Source: Sphingobacterium olei
Lineage (GTDB): Bacteria; Bacteroidota; Bacteroidia; Sphingobacteriales; Sphingobacteriaceae
Assembly (NCBI RefSeq): GCF_005048855.1
Contig: NZ_SUME01000010.1
Location: forward strand, 62,001-126,000
Direction of reading: 5' to 3'
DNA length: 64,000 nt
Numbering within the stretch: position 1 is the stretch's first letter; every line of letters starts with the position of its first letter. Both the position numbers and the translations under genes were made by a program. The notes beneath the pieces were generated by a model, which searched no databases, had not been told where the DNA came from, and saw nothing but the letters and a program-made list of their open reading frames with translations. Shown here piece by piece: positions 17,353-26,404 of this stretch.

Positions 17353-18324
17353 ATGAAATTGAAATTCGACAGTTTTATAATGGCTTTACTGATTGCGATT
17401 GGTCTGGCTTATTTTTTTCCGCAAGCGGTTTTGTTCCAAGATGGACAGTTCTTAGAAGCAATTACTACAGTAGGAGTATCCCTTATCTTTTTTTTCTATG
17501 GTTTGAAATTAAGTATTACAGATATAAAGTATGGCTTAAAGAACTGGAAGCTTCATGTTGTCGTCCAATTGGCAACTTTTACATTGTTTCCTTTATTGGT
17601 ATTAGCTTTGAAGCCTTTTATTACTGATGTTGTACAAGAAAATTTTTGGCTTTCATTTTTCTTTTTAGCAGCACTACCTTCTACGGTTTCATCATCCGTG
17701 GTGATGGTTTCTATTGCTAAAGGCAATGTGCCAGCGGCCATTTTTAATGCTAGTATTTCAGGGTTAATCGGCGTGATCGTCACGCCGCTATGGATGAGCT
17801 TATTTTTAGATTTTCACACGGAAAATGTGTTTGATGATGTGTATTGGGGATTGATACGTGAAATTATCATACCGGTAATTTTAGGTTTACTATTACAGCG
17901 TTATTGGGTCGGGTGGGCGTCTAAATATAGCAGACAGTTAGCACAGTTTGATAAGACGGTTATTCTTCTAATAGTTTATAGTAGCTTTGCCGATTCCTTT
18001 AGCTCCGGTGTATTTCGAACGATAAGTAGATCCTATTTGATTTATGTTTTTGTAGCCGTTATTGTTCTATTCCTACTGATTTATGGTATATTATATGTTT
18101 TGACGAAATATGTGTTGAAATTTTCTATTAGGGATCAGGTAACTGCACTCTTTTGTGGGTCTAAAAAGTCATTGACCCATGGTAGTGTTTTTGGGAAATT
18201 TTTGTTTTTCAATAATCCAAGTGCGGGTCTTTATTTTTTGCCCCTGATGATTTACCACGCTTTTCAAATTTTTCTTGTGACTGTTATAGCACAGCGTTAT
18301 CACCGTAGAAAGGAGGCTGACTAA
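17353..18324 (+). CDS. SBF-like (bile acid:sodium symporter fold) transporter, YfeH type
   Basis: The 323-aa inner-membrane protein has about ten hydrophobic segments and resembles the SBF-like/YfeH branch of the bile acid:sodium symporter superfamily. The conserved core reads LAALPSTVSSSVVMVSIAKG (about residues 106-125), with ASISGLIGVIVTPLW after it, and the C-terminal FCGSKKSLTHGSVFG is the second conserved crossover segment. The transported solute is unknown. Start choice: ATG 17353 opens directly on the first membrane segment, while the open frame extends upstream antisense to aspC without protein-like character. It stands alone, 79 bases from the divergent aspC. Confidence 0.87.
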   Translation: MKLKFDSFIMALLIAIGLAYFFPQAVLFQDGQFLEAITTVGVSLIFFFYGLKLSITDIKYGLKNWKLHVVVQLATFTLFPLLVLALKPFITDVVQENFWLSFFFLAALPSTVSSSVVMVSIAKGNVPAAIFNASISGLIGVIVTPLWMSLFLDFHTENVFDDVYWGLIREIIIPVILGLLLQRYWVGWASKYSRQLAQFDKTVILLIVYSSFADSFSSGVFRTISRSYLIYVFVAVIVLFLLIYGILYVLTKYVLKFSIRDQVTALFCGSKKSLTHGSVFGKFLFFNNPSAGLYFLPLMIYHAFQIFLVTVIAQRYHRRKEAD

Positions 18325-18426
18325 AAAGGTTATTATATTTTTTTGTCATCCTGACGGCAGAAATTTTGAGCCAATTATTCATGCAGTTTAATACGAACAC
18401 GAATGAATAACGATCTAAAAACTATG

Positions 18427-18456
18427 TTGCTAATCATGTTTTTACGATTACCTGTG
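18427..18456 (+). promoter_or_regulatory. Candidate promoter for the structured intergenic RNA
   Basis: TTG at 18427-18429, a 19-base spacer and TACCTGTG at 18449-18456, which is one mismatch from TAnnTTTG. The predicted transcription start is near 18463, at the 5' edge of the structured region. Confidence 0.4.
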
Positions 18457-18462
18457 ATGAGC

Positions 18463-18672
18463 TCGCGGGCTCGGTTATCTCCAACGAACTCCTCGGGTAA
18501 TGATGTTAAGTTAAGGAAGATTCCATAAGTGTTACATGTTAAGAGCCTTAATATTGCGCTAAACGGTACGACCCATTGGGGGGTCGAATGTCTTTCTTTT
18601 TATAAAGGTTTGACCTCAATAAGATCCTTTATCTTCCTCAGCTTAATGATTGCCCTTCGGAAAGCGAAAGCC
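18463..18672 (+). ncRNA. Structured RNA candidate with 6S RNA-like hairpin architecture
   Basis: The 397-base gap between the transporter and rpoN holds a long-range stem. 18505-18520 pairs with 18632-18647 (16 positions, one A-C mismatch, two G-U). 18495-18501 pairs with 18649-18655, and 18485-18488 with 18656-18659. A GGCT at 18468-18471 can close against AGCC near 18669. About 110 bases lie inside, with a small apical hairpin CGACCC/GGGTCG (569-574 and 581-586 of the 18 kb block). A long closing stem, an unpaired central region and an apical stem of about 200 bases in total is the layout of 6S RNA, including the 6S-Flavo class known in Bacteroidota. The pairing is seen; the 6S identity and the + strand are inferred. 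I could not recognise a family-specific primary motif. Confidence 0.5.
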
Positions 18673-18721
18673 TCAGAATGATAATTTATATAGTTTAATC
18701 TTGCTTTTATACACCTTCTTT

Positions 18722-20185
18722 TTAGAGTTCTTTACGAAGTCGGGCAACTGGGATATTCATGGCTTCCCGGTATTTTGCGACAGTACGACGGGCAATGGTA
18801 TAACCCTTTTCCTTAAGAATGTCGGTTAATTTTTCATCCGCCAATGGTTTGCGTTTGTCTTCGTTGGCTATACATTCTTCCAGAATCTTTTTTACTTCCT
18901 TGTTTGACACCTCTTCTCCGGAATCAGTTTGAATAGCTTCTGAAAAAAATGATTTCAGTAAGAATGTCCCAAATTCAGTTTGTACATATTTCGAATTGGC
19001 CACACGGGAGACGGTGGAAATATCCATCTCGATCTTATCTGCGATATCTTTTAAAATCATCGGCTTAAGCATGCGGTCGTCACCCGTTAAGAAATAGTCG
19101 TATTGATATTCCATAATGGCATTCATCGTTTTTAAAAGTGTTTGTTGGCGTTGCTTGATCGCATCGATAAACCACTTTGCAGAATCTAATTTTTGTTTTA
19201 CAAATTGAACAGCTTCTTTCATTTTCTTATCTGATTTCTCTGTCTTTTCGTAGTGTTCAAACATGTCTTGATAAGATCGCGAAACGCGTAGTTCGGGGGC
19301 ATTACGGCCATTCAGTGTCAAATGTAATATACCATCATTGTTCATGATATGGAAATCAGGAATTACATGCAGCTGTTTTCCGGCTACAGCTCCAGAATCT
19401 CCTGGCTTAGGATTCAATTTTAAAATTTCATTGATTATTTCTCTCAGTTCTTCAGAATTTACGCCTAATTGCTTCTCTATTTTGTCGTAATGTTTCTTGA
19501 TAAATTCATCCAAATAGTTTTCGACAACTTGAATTGCCTTTTTAACGATCAAATTGCTTTGATCTTTTTTTCGAAGCTGGATAAGGAGACATTCCTGTAA
19601 ATTTCTGGCTCCAATACCTGCAGGCTCAAATTCCTGGATAATTTCCAGCATTTCCTCTACTTCTTTTTCATCTGTAATTACATTTTGAGAAAAAGCGAGA
19701 TCATCTATCAGCGATGGGATAGGTCGTCTTAAGTATCCGTCGTCATCTAGACTGCCAATGATTTGGTTGCCGACAAGATATTCTTTCTCGGATAAAGCGA
19801 GTAAGTCCAGCTGATTTTGTAGTTTTTCGAAAAATGAATCTTGTATAGCGATGGGGATCTCCTTACGGTCGTCCTCATCATCGTTGGAATAATTACTTCC
19901 GTAATCATTAAAATCATCTTCTTGTATATATTCTTCTACACTAAACTCTTCATCATATGAATCATCACTGCTTTCGAAATTTTCGTCCGGATCTTTATCT
20001 GGATATTCTTCAACAGGATCATTCATATTTGCCAAACTGCCATCCTCCAATGCTGGATTTTCTTCCAGTTCTTCTTTTATTCTGGTGTCTAATGAAGCGG
20101 TAGGAACCTGCAACAATTTTATAAACTGTATTTGTTGAGGTGATAATTTTTGTAGTAATTTTTGTTGTAATGTTTGTTTTAACAT
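18722..20185 (-). CDS. rpoN: RNA polymerase sigma-54 factor
   Basis: RpoN directs core polymerase to -24/-12 promoters that need AAA+ activators. The 487-aa protein has the Gln-rich region I at the N-terminus (LKQTLQQKLLQKLSPQQIQF), an acidic region II (about 45-110) and the core-binding domain with EFEPAGIGARNLQECL and LNPKPGD. It ends with the helix-turn-helix and the RpoN box ARRTVAKYREAMNIP followed by VARLRKEL. The length is normal. No enhancer-binding activator gene is in the window, and on a non-exhaustive look I did not find a convincing -24/-12 promoter. Confidence 0.96.
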   Translation of the reverse strand: MLKQTLQQKLLQKLSPQQIQFIKLLQVPTASLDTRIKEELEENPALEDGSLANMNDPVEEYPDKDPDENFESSDDSYDEEFSVEEYIQEDDFNDYGSNYSNDDEDDRKEIPIAIQDSFFEKLQNQLDLLALSEKEYLVGNQIIGSLDDDGYLRRPIPSLIDDLAFSQNVITDEKEVEEMLEIIQEFEPAGIGARNLQECLLIQLRKKDQSNLIVKKAIQVVENYLDEFIKKHYDKIEKQLGVNSEELREIINEILKLNPKPGDSGAVAGKQLHVIPDFHIMNNDGILHLTLNGRNAPELRVSRSYQDMFEHYEKTEKSDKKMKEAVQFVKQKLDSAKWFIDAIKQRQQTLLKTMNAIMEYQYDYFLTGDDRMLKPMILKDIADKIEMDISTVSRVANSKYVQTEFGTFLLKSFFSEAIQTDSGEEVSNKEVKKILEECIANEDKRKPLADEKLTDILKEKGYTIARRTVAKYREAMNIPVARLRKEL

Positions 20186-20411
20186 GCTTAAGCTAATTAC
20201 AAATGTAAATTTAGTTAATAATATTGAGATAATTTAAATTTAGGATAGTGAGAAGGGTGTGCTTATAGTGTAAATAAGATATTTTAAGAAGTAACGAGGT
20301 GATTTTTACCCGTTATTCTTATTTGTTAAAATTCGTTAATTTTTTTATTCGTCATTATCAATTAATCCTTTAATATGTAGTTTTTTCAAACATTTTATTC
20401 ATATTTACCAC

Positions 20412-22760
20412 ATGTTTACACGAGTAAAAAACAAGCCCCTTCGCTACCTTCTTATTGCTATCTATAGCATCATATTATTTACGTGCGCTGTTCAACTTAA
20501 TTTTTTAGGTCTTTTTGGGTATACCCCTACCAAAAAAGACATCGTTATGCCTACATTAAATGTAGCTTCTGAGGTATATACGGCTGATTCGGTGTTGATT
20601 GGCCGTTATTTTGAAGAAGATAGGGATCCGGTGTCCTATGATAGTATTGCTTCTTCAGTTTTGGAAGCGTTGATTGCGACAGAAGATATTAGATTCTATA
20701 AACATAATGGTATTGATTTTTTGGGATTAATTTCAGGAGCGGTTTCAACGTTGAAAGGAGATCCGCGTGGAGCTAGTACAATTACGCAACAGCTTGCAAA
20801 AAACTTATACCGTACGCGTTACGCTCATTCACAGGGATATTTAAGCAGAATCCCTGGGATTAATATTCTCATTACTAAATATAAAGAGTGGATGACTGCC
20901 TATAAGCTGGAACAAAAATATTCGAAGAACGAAATCATTACGATGTATTTGAATACTGTTTCTTTTAGTAACAATGCATATGGGATCAAGTCTGCATCTC
21001 TTCGGTATTTCAATAAGCTGCCAAGTGCGCTTCAAGTTAATGAGAGTGCATTGTTGATCGGCATGTTGAAGGGTACAACTATTTATAATCCTACGCGTAA
21101 TCCTAAAAATGCACTTCAAAGGAGAAACGTGGTACTGAGTCAGATGCAAAAAGCAAATTTTATTTCTTCTGCCGAAGTCGCGCTTCTTAGTCAAGATTCG
21201 TTAAAATTAAACTTAAATCATCAAGATAATAGGGATGCAAATGATTCTTACTTACGTGCTGCTGTGGAACGGTGGTTGGATAAATGGAGTCAAGACAATG
21301 AAATAGATATTTATAAGGCAGGACTAAAAATATATACTACTATTGATTCAAGGATGCAGAAAATCGCTGAAGATGTCGTGGCAAAACAGATGAAAGAGCT
21401 GCAGCGCAGGCTGGAAAATACTTGGCGTGGTCAAGAGCCTTGGCGCGATAAGTCAGGAGAAGTGTTGCCTGATTTTTTGGAAAACCATGCACGTAAGCTT
21501 CCAATATATAAGGAATTGATGGAGAAATATCATGATGAGGACTCTGTCTTTTCCGTTTTGGATCAGAAAAAGAAAATGAAAGTATTCACTTGGAACGGTA
21601 TGGAAGAAGTAAATTATTCTACTATGGATTCTTTAAGACATTATATCGTGATGCTGAATACGGGTATGATGGCAATGGATCCGTATAATGGTGAAATAAA
21701 AGTCTGGATCGGTGGCATTAACCATTCTTTCTACAAATTTGACCATGTCAACCAATCTAAACGTCAGGCGGGATCCACATTTAAACCTTTTGCCTATCTG
21801 GCGGCGTTGGAATCTGGAATGACACCTTGTGATAAATATGTCGATCAACCCATTAAAATTGATTTTGTCAATTTAAAAGGAGAAGCTGAGGTTTGGGAAC
21901 CGAAGAATGCGGATTGGACATTTTCCCATCAAAATATGTCATTAAGATGGGCGATGGCTAGATCGCTTAATTCTATCACTGCACAGGTCACGCAAGATGT
22001 GGGATGGGATAAAGTCGTGGAAGTAGCGCACCAATGTGGAATAGAAAGTAAATTGGAACCTGTCCCTTCTGTAGGATTAGGATCTAATGACGTATCGGTA
22101 TTCGAAATGGTACGGGCATATAGTACATTTATGAATGCGGGTAAAAAAACGGAGCCGATCTTGGTTTCTAAAATTGTGGATATGGAGGGGCATACAATAG
22201 CAGAGTTTAAATCAGATCAAAAGCAAGTAGTAGATCCTGAGAATGCGTGGTTGATGACGTATATGCTTAGAGGTACGATAGAAGAGCCAGGTGGCACGTC
22301 ACAAGCACTTTGGGAATGGGACCTATTTCGTAATAATAACGAAATTGGTGGTAAAACAGGGACTTCTTCAGACTATGTCGATGGTTGGTATATGGGCGTG
22401 ACCAAGGATTTGGTAGCTGGCGTATGGGTGGGGTGTGATGAGCAGAGTATACATTTTAAAAATTCGCAAACTGGAGAAGGTTCTAAAACGGCATTGCCAA
22501 TTTATGCGGCGTTTATGGAAGAGATATATAAAAATCCAGAATTTGGTGTGACCTTTGGGGAATTTCCGGAAGCAACAGTAGAGATCAAAAAAGAATATAA
22601 GTGTCCTAGTCCTCGAATTCCGGTGCAACAAGATACTGTAAGGGCAGAACGGGATTCATTGGGAGATATTGATGTTAATATGTTGCCCACTTTACCGCAG
22701 ATAAGACCAAGTTTGCCGCAAAATTCCAGTTCAAATGCGGATTCCGACGAAAATATTTAG
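20412..22760 (+). CDS. Class A penicillin-binding protein (PBP1A type)
   Basis: This bifunctional enzyme polymerises glycan strands and crosslinks peptidoglycan in the periplasm, anchored by one N-terminal membrane helix (about residues 11-32). The transglycosylase domain shows ATEDIRFYKHNGID (catalytic Glu near 96), GASTITQQLAKNLY and the later KYSKNEIITMYLN. The transpeptidase domain has SxxK in AGSTFKPF (Ser455), SxN in RSLNS and KTGTS (Lys648). The tail after about 740 is proline- and serine-rich. The 782-aa length is typical. It is followed after 43 bases by the metalloprotease/barrel gene, and the two may share a transcript. Confidence 0.94.
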   Translation: MFTRVKNKPLRYLLIAIYSIILFTCAVQLNFLGLFGYTPTKKDIVMPTLNVASEVYTADSVLIGRYFEEDRDPVSYDSIASSVLEALIATEDIRFYKHNGIDFLGLISGAVSTLKGDPRGASTITQQLAKNLYRTRYAHSQGYLSRIPGINILITKYKEWMTAYKLEQKYSKNEIITMYLNTVSFSNNAYGIKSASLRYFNKLPSALQVNESALLIGMLKGTTIYNPTRNPKNALQRRNVVLSQMQKANFISSAEVALLSQDSLKLNLNHQDNRDANDSYLRAAVERWLDKWSQDNEIDIYKAGLKIYTTIDSRMQKIAEDVVAKQMKELQRRLENTWRGQEPWRDKSGEVLPDFLENHARKLPIYKELMEKYHDEDSVFSVLDQKKKMKVFTWNGMEEVNYSTMDSLRHYIVMLNTGMMAMDPYNGEIKVWIGGINHSFYKFDHVNQSKRQAGSTFKPFAYLAALESGMTPCDKYVDQPIKIDFVNLKGEAEVWEPKNADWTFSHQNMSLRWAMARSLNSITAQVTQDVGWDKVVEVAHQCGIESKLEPVPSVGLGSNDVSVFEMVRAYSTFMNAGKKTEPILVSKIVDMEGHTIAEFKSDQKQVVDPENAWLMTYMLRGTIEEPGGTSQALWEWDLFRNNNEIGGKTGTSSDYVDGWYMGVTKDLVAGVWVGCDEQSIHFKNSQTGEGSKTALPIYAAFMEEIYKNPEFGVTFGEFPEATVEIKKEYKCPSPRIPVQQDTVRAERDSLGDIDVNMLPTLPQIRPSLPQNSSSNADSDENI

Positions 22761-22803
22761 ATATTGATATAATAAGGGGAAGGAATTTATTATTTTAGGC
22801 ATT

Positions 22804-25800
22804 ATGCTAACAATTATGAAAAAGAATTTAACCATTACGATTAGCCGTTTTTTTGTAGCATTTTTAATGTTAATGGTAGTCATACCTGCATCTGCACAAT
22901 ATTTTGGGCAGAATAAAATGCGCTATAAAAAGCTGAATTTTAAAGTTTATGATACACCGCACTTTAATATGTATTATTATTTAGAGAATGATACGCTGGT
23001 GAAATGGCTAGCTAAGGAGAGCGAAGTATGGTATGAATTGCATCAACAGGTATTTCAAGATACGTTCTCGCGGAAAAATCCATTGATTATTTATAATAAT
23101 CATCCGGAATTTCAACAGACTACAGCTATTTCTGGCGAGATAGGTGTCGGAACGGGCGGTGTGACAGAGGCCTTTAAACAAAGGGTGGTAATGCCCATTA
23201 TGCAGATTAATCAGCAGACTAGGCATGTTTTGGGACATGAATTGGTGCATGCCTTTCAATATCGGGTGTTGATGGAGGGGACTGATTCTACTCGTTTGGA
23301 AAGTATCGGTAATATTCCATTGTGGATGATAGAAGGTATGGCCGAATACTTTTCTATTGGTAAAAAAGATGCGTTCACCTCGATGTGGATGCGTGATGCC
23401 TATGTCAATAAGGATATTCCATCCCTTAGACAGATGACAGAGCAGTCGTATAATTATTTTCCTTATCGATATGGTCAGGCATTTTGGTCGTATATTGGAT
23501 CTACTTATGGAGATACTGTAATTATGCCTTTATTTATTGAAACTGCGAAATATGGGTATGAAAATGCTATCCGTCGTGTATTTGGTTATGATGCGCAGAC
23601 GATTTCAACGTTATGGAAGAATAGCATGGAGAGCACTTATCGTAATCTGAATAAGGATACTACTTCTAATCCGATCGGTATTAGTCTGATAAATCGTACA
23701 AACGGAGGTCGGATGAATGTTTCTCCTACAATTTCTCCGGATGGGAAATATGTCGTTTATCTTTCGGAACAGGATCTCTTTAGTATCGATCTCTTTTTGG
23801 CGGATGCCAACACAGGAAAAACGATACGAAAGTTGGGGAGCAAATTGACAAATAGTGATATCGATGAATTTAGCTTTTTAGAATCAGCAGGAACATTTTC
23901 TCCGGATTCTAAGCAGTTTGCTTTTAGTGTTTTTAGTGATGGCAAAAACAAATTGATGTCTGTAGATGTACAAACCGGGAAGGTTGTATTTGTCGAATCT
24001 ATGGCCGATATAATAGAGTTTACAAATATTACTTGGTCGCCCGAAGGGGACAAAGTTGCTTTCTCTGGTTTAAGAAATGGACATAGTGACATCTATATTT
24101 ATAACTTGAAGACGAAGCAACTTAATCAACTAACAAATGATCTTTACTCCGATTTTCAACCTAGTTTTTCCCGTGACGGTAAATATATAGTATTCAGTAC
24201 AGATCGGGTTGCTTTACAGTCGGACTCCCGTTCAGTGGATATTCCGATGAATTTGGCTATAATTAATGTTGTTAGCAAAGAAATTCGAAATATTGAAATA
24301 TTTCCCGGGGCAAATAATTTGAATCCACATTTTTCGTCGAATGATCAAGAAATCTATTTCCTTTCCAATGGAGATGGTTTTAGGAATATGTACCGTTACC
24401 TTATTAATTCGAATACTGTAGAAAAATTAACGGATTATTTTACTGGTATAAGCGGCATTACGGAATATTCTCCTGCCATGAGTATCTCTGCAAACGACGA
24501 AATCGTATATTCTTATTATAAAAAGAATCAATATACCGTCTATAAAGCAAAAAGTACGGATTTTCAAGCTCAGGTCGTAGATGGCAATGTGACGGACTTT
24601 AATGCAGCGATGCTTCCGCCAAATGTAAATCGGGGAATAAATGTTGTCAATACGAACTTGCAGAACTTTAATGTGTTTCAACGGATTGATGATTCGCAGA
24701 TAAATAATATAGCGTATCAACCAAAGTTTAAATTAGATTATCTAGCAAATAGCGGTGTGGGGATGTCTGTAGGATCTCGCTATGGTGCAGGTATTGCGAG
24801 TGGTGTACAAGGGATGTTCTCTGATATTTTGGGATATAATCAGATTTTTGCCGCACTTAATATCAATGGCGAGATTTATGATTTTGGAGGTCAAGTAGCG
24901 TATATTAACCAACGCAGCCGCTGGAATTGGGGGGGATCTCTGTCGCATATTCCTTTTCGGTATGGTTTCAATAGTTACGAACTTGAGGATTTTGGATATG
25001 GTGATGAATATTCAATTAACACTTATATGATCCGTCAATTCCAAACGCAGTTTGATGCATTTGTGGCTTATCCATTCAATAGGCATCATCGGTTTGAATT
25101 AGGTGGAGCAGTTTCCCAATATAATTACAGAGTTGAAAAATGGCGTCAAAGTTATTACTATGGCTACGGAGATCGTGAAAAGTTGTCGAATCAAGAAGCA
25201 CGGGAACTAGGCCTTGGTAATTTTCAATCTGCTTTTCTACAACAAACAAGCGCAGGATTTGTAGGGGATAATGCGGTTTTTGGTATAGCCGCACCTTTAC
25301 AGGGATTTAGGTATCGATTGGAATATGGTCGTGTATTTGGCGACTATAATTTTTCAACAATAAATGTTGATGTTCGTAAATATCAACGCTTTAAACCGAT
25401 CACGTTAGCAGCAAGAGTGTATTCCTATATGCGTGTAGGTAAAGATGAGGATCAATTGTACGGAATGTACATTGGTTATCCCTATTTGGTAAGAGGGTTC
25501 GAAAATGGTGATTTCGATACTTCCGGAAAAATAAGTTGGTCTGATTTAATGGGCTCACGGATGGCTGTTGCTAATTTTGAGGTTCGTTTGCCATTTACCG
25601 GGCCAGAGAAACTCGCCGTGTTAAAATCTGGATTCTTATTTTCCGATCTTAATTTCTTTGTAGACGCCGGATTGGCTTGGAGCAAAGGAAACACGGTGAA
25701 GTGGAATAAAACGGATGCGGATTTAATCACAGAAACAGAAAATGGCCAGACTATCACTTATTATGATTCAAATGTAAGGATGCCGGTTTTCAGTACAGGA

Positions 25801-25920
25801 GTTTCACTACGCGTGAATTTATTTGGGGCAATGATTCTTGAACCGTATTATGCGATCCCTATTAACAAGACACGTTCAAAATTTGGTACATTCGGACTAA
25901 ACTTTGCGCCGGGATGGTAG
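22804..25920 (+). CDS. Outer-membrane fusion: gluzincin-like peptidase, PD40 beta-propeller and Omp85-like barrel
   Basis: The 1038-aa protein starts with a signal peptide (hydrophobic core FFVAFLMLMVVIPASA, cleavage near SAQ at about 34). A peptidase-MA-type zinc site follows: HVLGHELVHAFQ (first His at 145) and WMIEGMAEYF, which offers the third ligand Glu. From about 300 to 600 there are repeated TolB/PD40 blades (SPDGKYVVYLS, SPDSKQFAFSV, SPEGDKVAFSG, SRDGKYIVFST). The last 350 residues are rich in aromatic-alternating strands, with GYPYLVRGFENGDF and an FGTFGLNFAPGW terminus like BamA/TamA-family barrels. So it is probably a secreted domain anchored by its own barrel. ATG 22816 is an alternative start. 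The substrate is unknown; the PBP neighbour hints at an envelope role. Confidence 0.82.
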   Translation: MLTIMKKNLTITISRFFVAFLMLMVVIPASAQYFGQNKMRYKKLNFKVYDTPHFNMYYYLENDTLVKWLAKESEVWYELHQQVFQDTFSRKNPLIIYNNHPEFQQTTAISGEIGVGTGGVTEAFKQRVVMPIMQINQQTRHVLGHELVHAFQYRVLMEGTDSTRLESIGNIPLWMIEGMAEYFSIGKKDAFTSMWMRDAYVNKDIPSLRQMTEQSYNYFPYRYGQAFWSYIGSTYGDTVIMPLFIETAKYGYENAIRRVFGYDAQTISTLWKNSMESTYRNLNKDTTSNPIGISLINRTNGGRMNVSPTISPDGKYVVYLSEQDLFSIDLFLADANTGKTIRKLGSKLTNSDIDEFSFLESAGTFSPDSKQFAFSVFSDGKNKLMSVDVQTGKVVFVESMADIIEFTNITWSPEGDKVAFSGLRNGHSDIYIYNLKTKQLNQLTNDLYSDFQPSFSRDGKYIVFSTDRVALQSDSRSVDIPMNLAIINVVSKEIRNIEIFPGANNLNPHFSSNDQEIYFLSNGDGFRNMYRYLINSNTVEKLTDYFTGISGITEYSPAMSISANDEIVYSYYKKNQYTVYKAKSTDFQAQVVDGNVTDFNAAMLPPNVNRGINVVNTNLQNFNVFQRIDDSQINNIAYQPKFKLDYLANSGVGMSVGSRYGAGIASGVQGMFSDILGYNQIFAALNINGEIYDFGGQVAYINQRSRWNWGGSLSHIPFRYGFNSYELEDFGYGDEYSINTYMIRQFQTQFDAFVAYPFNRHHRFELGGAVSQYNYRVEKWRQSYYYGYGDREKLSNQEARELGLGNFQSAFLQQTSAGFVGDNAVFGIAAPLQGFRYRLEYGRVFGDYNFSTINVDVRKYQRFKPITLAARVYSYMRVGKDEDQLYGMYIGYPYLVRGFENGDFDTSGKISWSDLMGSRMAVANFEVRLPFTGPEKLAVLKSGFLFSDLNFFVDAGLAWSKGNTVKWNKTDADLITETENGQTITYYDSNVRMPVFSTGVSLRVNLFGAMILEPYYAIPINKTRSKFGTFGLNFAPGW

Positions 25921-25971
25921 TCTAATCTTTGAGTTTGCACGTAAGATGATGCGTGTTGAGGTTGTTAAGGT

Positions 25972-26008
25972 CGTTGTTTAAGCTTAGGCATAAACAACGG
26001 CTTTTTTT
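25972..26008. terminator. Bidirectional terminator between two convergent genes
   Basis: CGTTGTTTA at 25972-25980 and its complement at 25991-25999 form a 9-bp stem, followed by GC and seven T on the + strand. The stop of the - strand GIY-YIG-like gene (25984-25986) sits in the loop. Confidence 0.7.
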
Positions 26009-26301
26009 GTATGCGGCGCTGATCTCTGGATGATATTTAACCAGTTTGGGTTATGTTTTCTAATGAGTCTTTCTTTTTGCATCCGTGTAAAGTGTTTAAT
26101 TTCATCAACGCGTTTTTGTGCCGCTTCAAAAGAAGGAAGTTCTTCACTATATATTATTCTATTAAATTTAGGAGCAGAAGAAAACAAAGGCCCGTCAGCT
26201 TGTTCAATTTCATGAAGTTTTAAGAATACATCTTTGCAGTATCCTACTTCTAGATACAGTCTGTTGCTATCTGTTATTATGTAAATACAGTGTTTTTTCA
26301 T
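25984..26301 (-). CDS. Degenerate GIY-YIG domain protein
   Basis: The 105-aa protein aligns by eye to the compact GIY-YIG (UvrC/URI-like) nuclease fold. The first strand reads CIYIITDSN in place of the YIYIL-type GIY strand, then YLEVGYCKDV stands for the YIG strand, and the C-terminal helix pattern is AAQKRVDEIKHFTRMQKERLIRKHNPNW, which mirrors the EKQIKGW...LIE..NPEW block of small family members. The active-site Arg after YIG (here in DVFLKLHEIE) and the catalytic Glu of the EKQIK block are not at their expected places, so nuclease activity is doubtful. It is divergent from an XRE-S24 repressor, which may control it. Function unknown. Confidence 0.75.
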   Translation of the reverse strand: MKKHCIYIITDSNRLYLEVGYCKDVFLKLHEIEQADGPLFSSAPKFNRIIYSEELPSFEAAQKRVDEIKHFTRMQKERLIRKHNPNWLNIIQRSAPHTKKAVVYA

Positions 26302-26361
26302 GTTATTTGCTAAATTATTTGGTTTTATGTTTTTTCTTCACTAATTTTATTGGTACAATAT

Positions 26362-26378
26362 TACTAATAATTTTAGTA
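26362..26378. promoter_or_regulatory. Palindromic operator candidate upstream of the XRE-S24 repressor
   Basis: TACTAA-TAATT-TTAGTA is a 17-base perfect inverted repeat (6-bp arms, 5-base spacer), 27 bases before the repressor ATG and between the two divergent genes. Position and symmetry suit autoregulation by the HTH repressor; no binding data. Confidence 0.5.
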
Positions 26379-26404
26379 TTTAAAAATATATTTAAAAAAA
26401 TATT

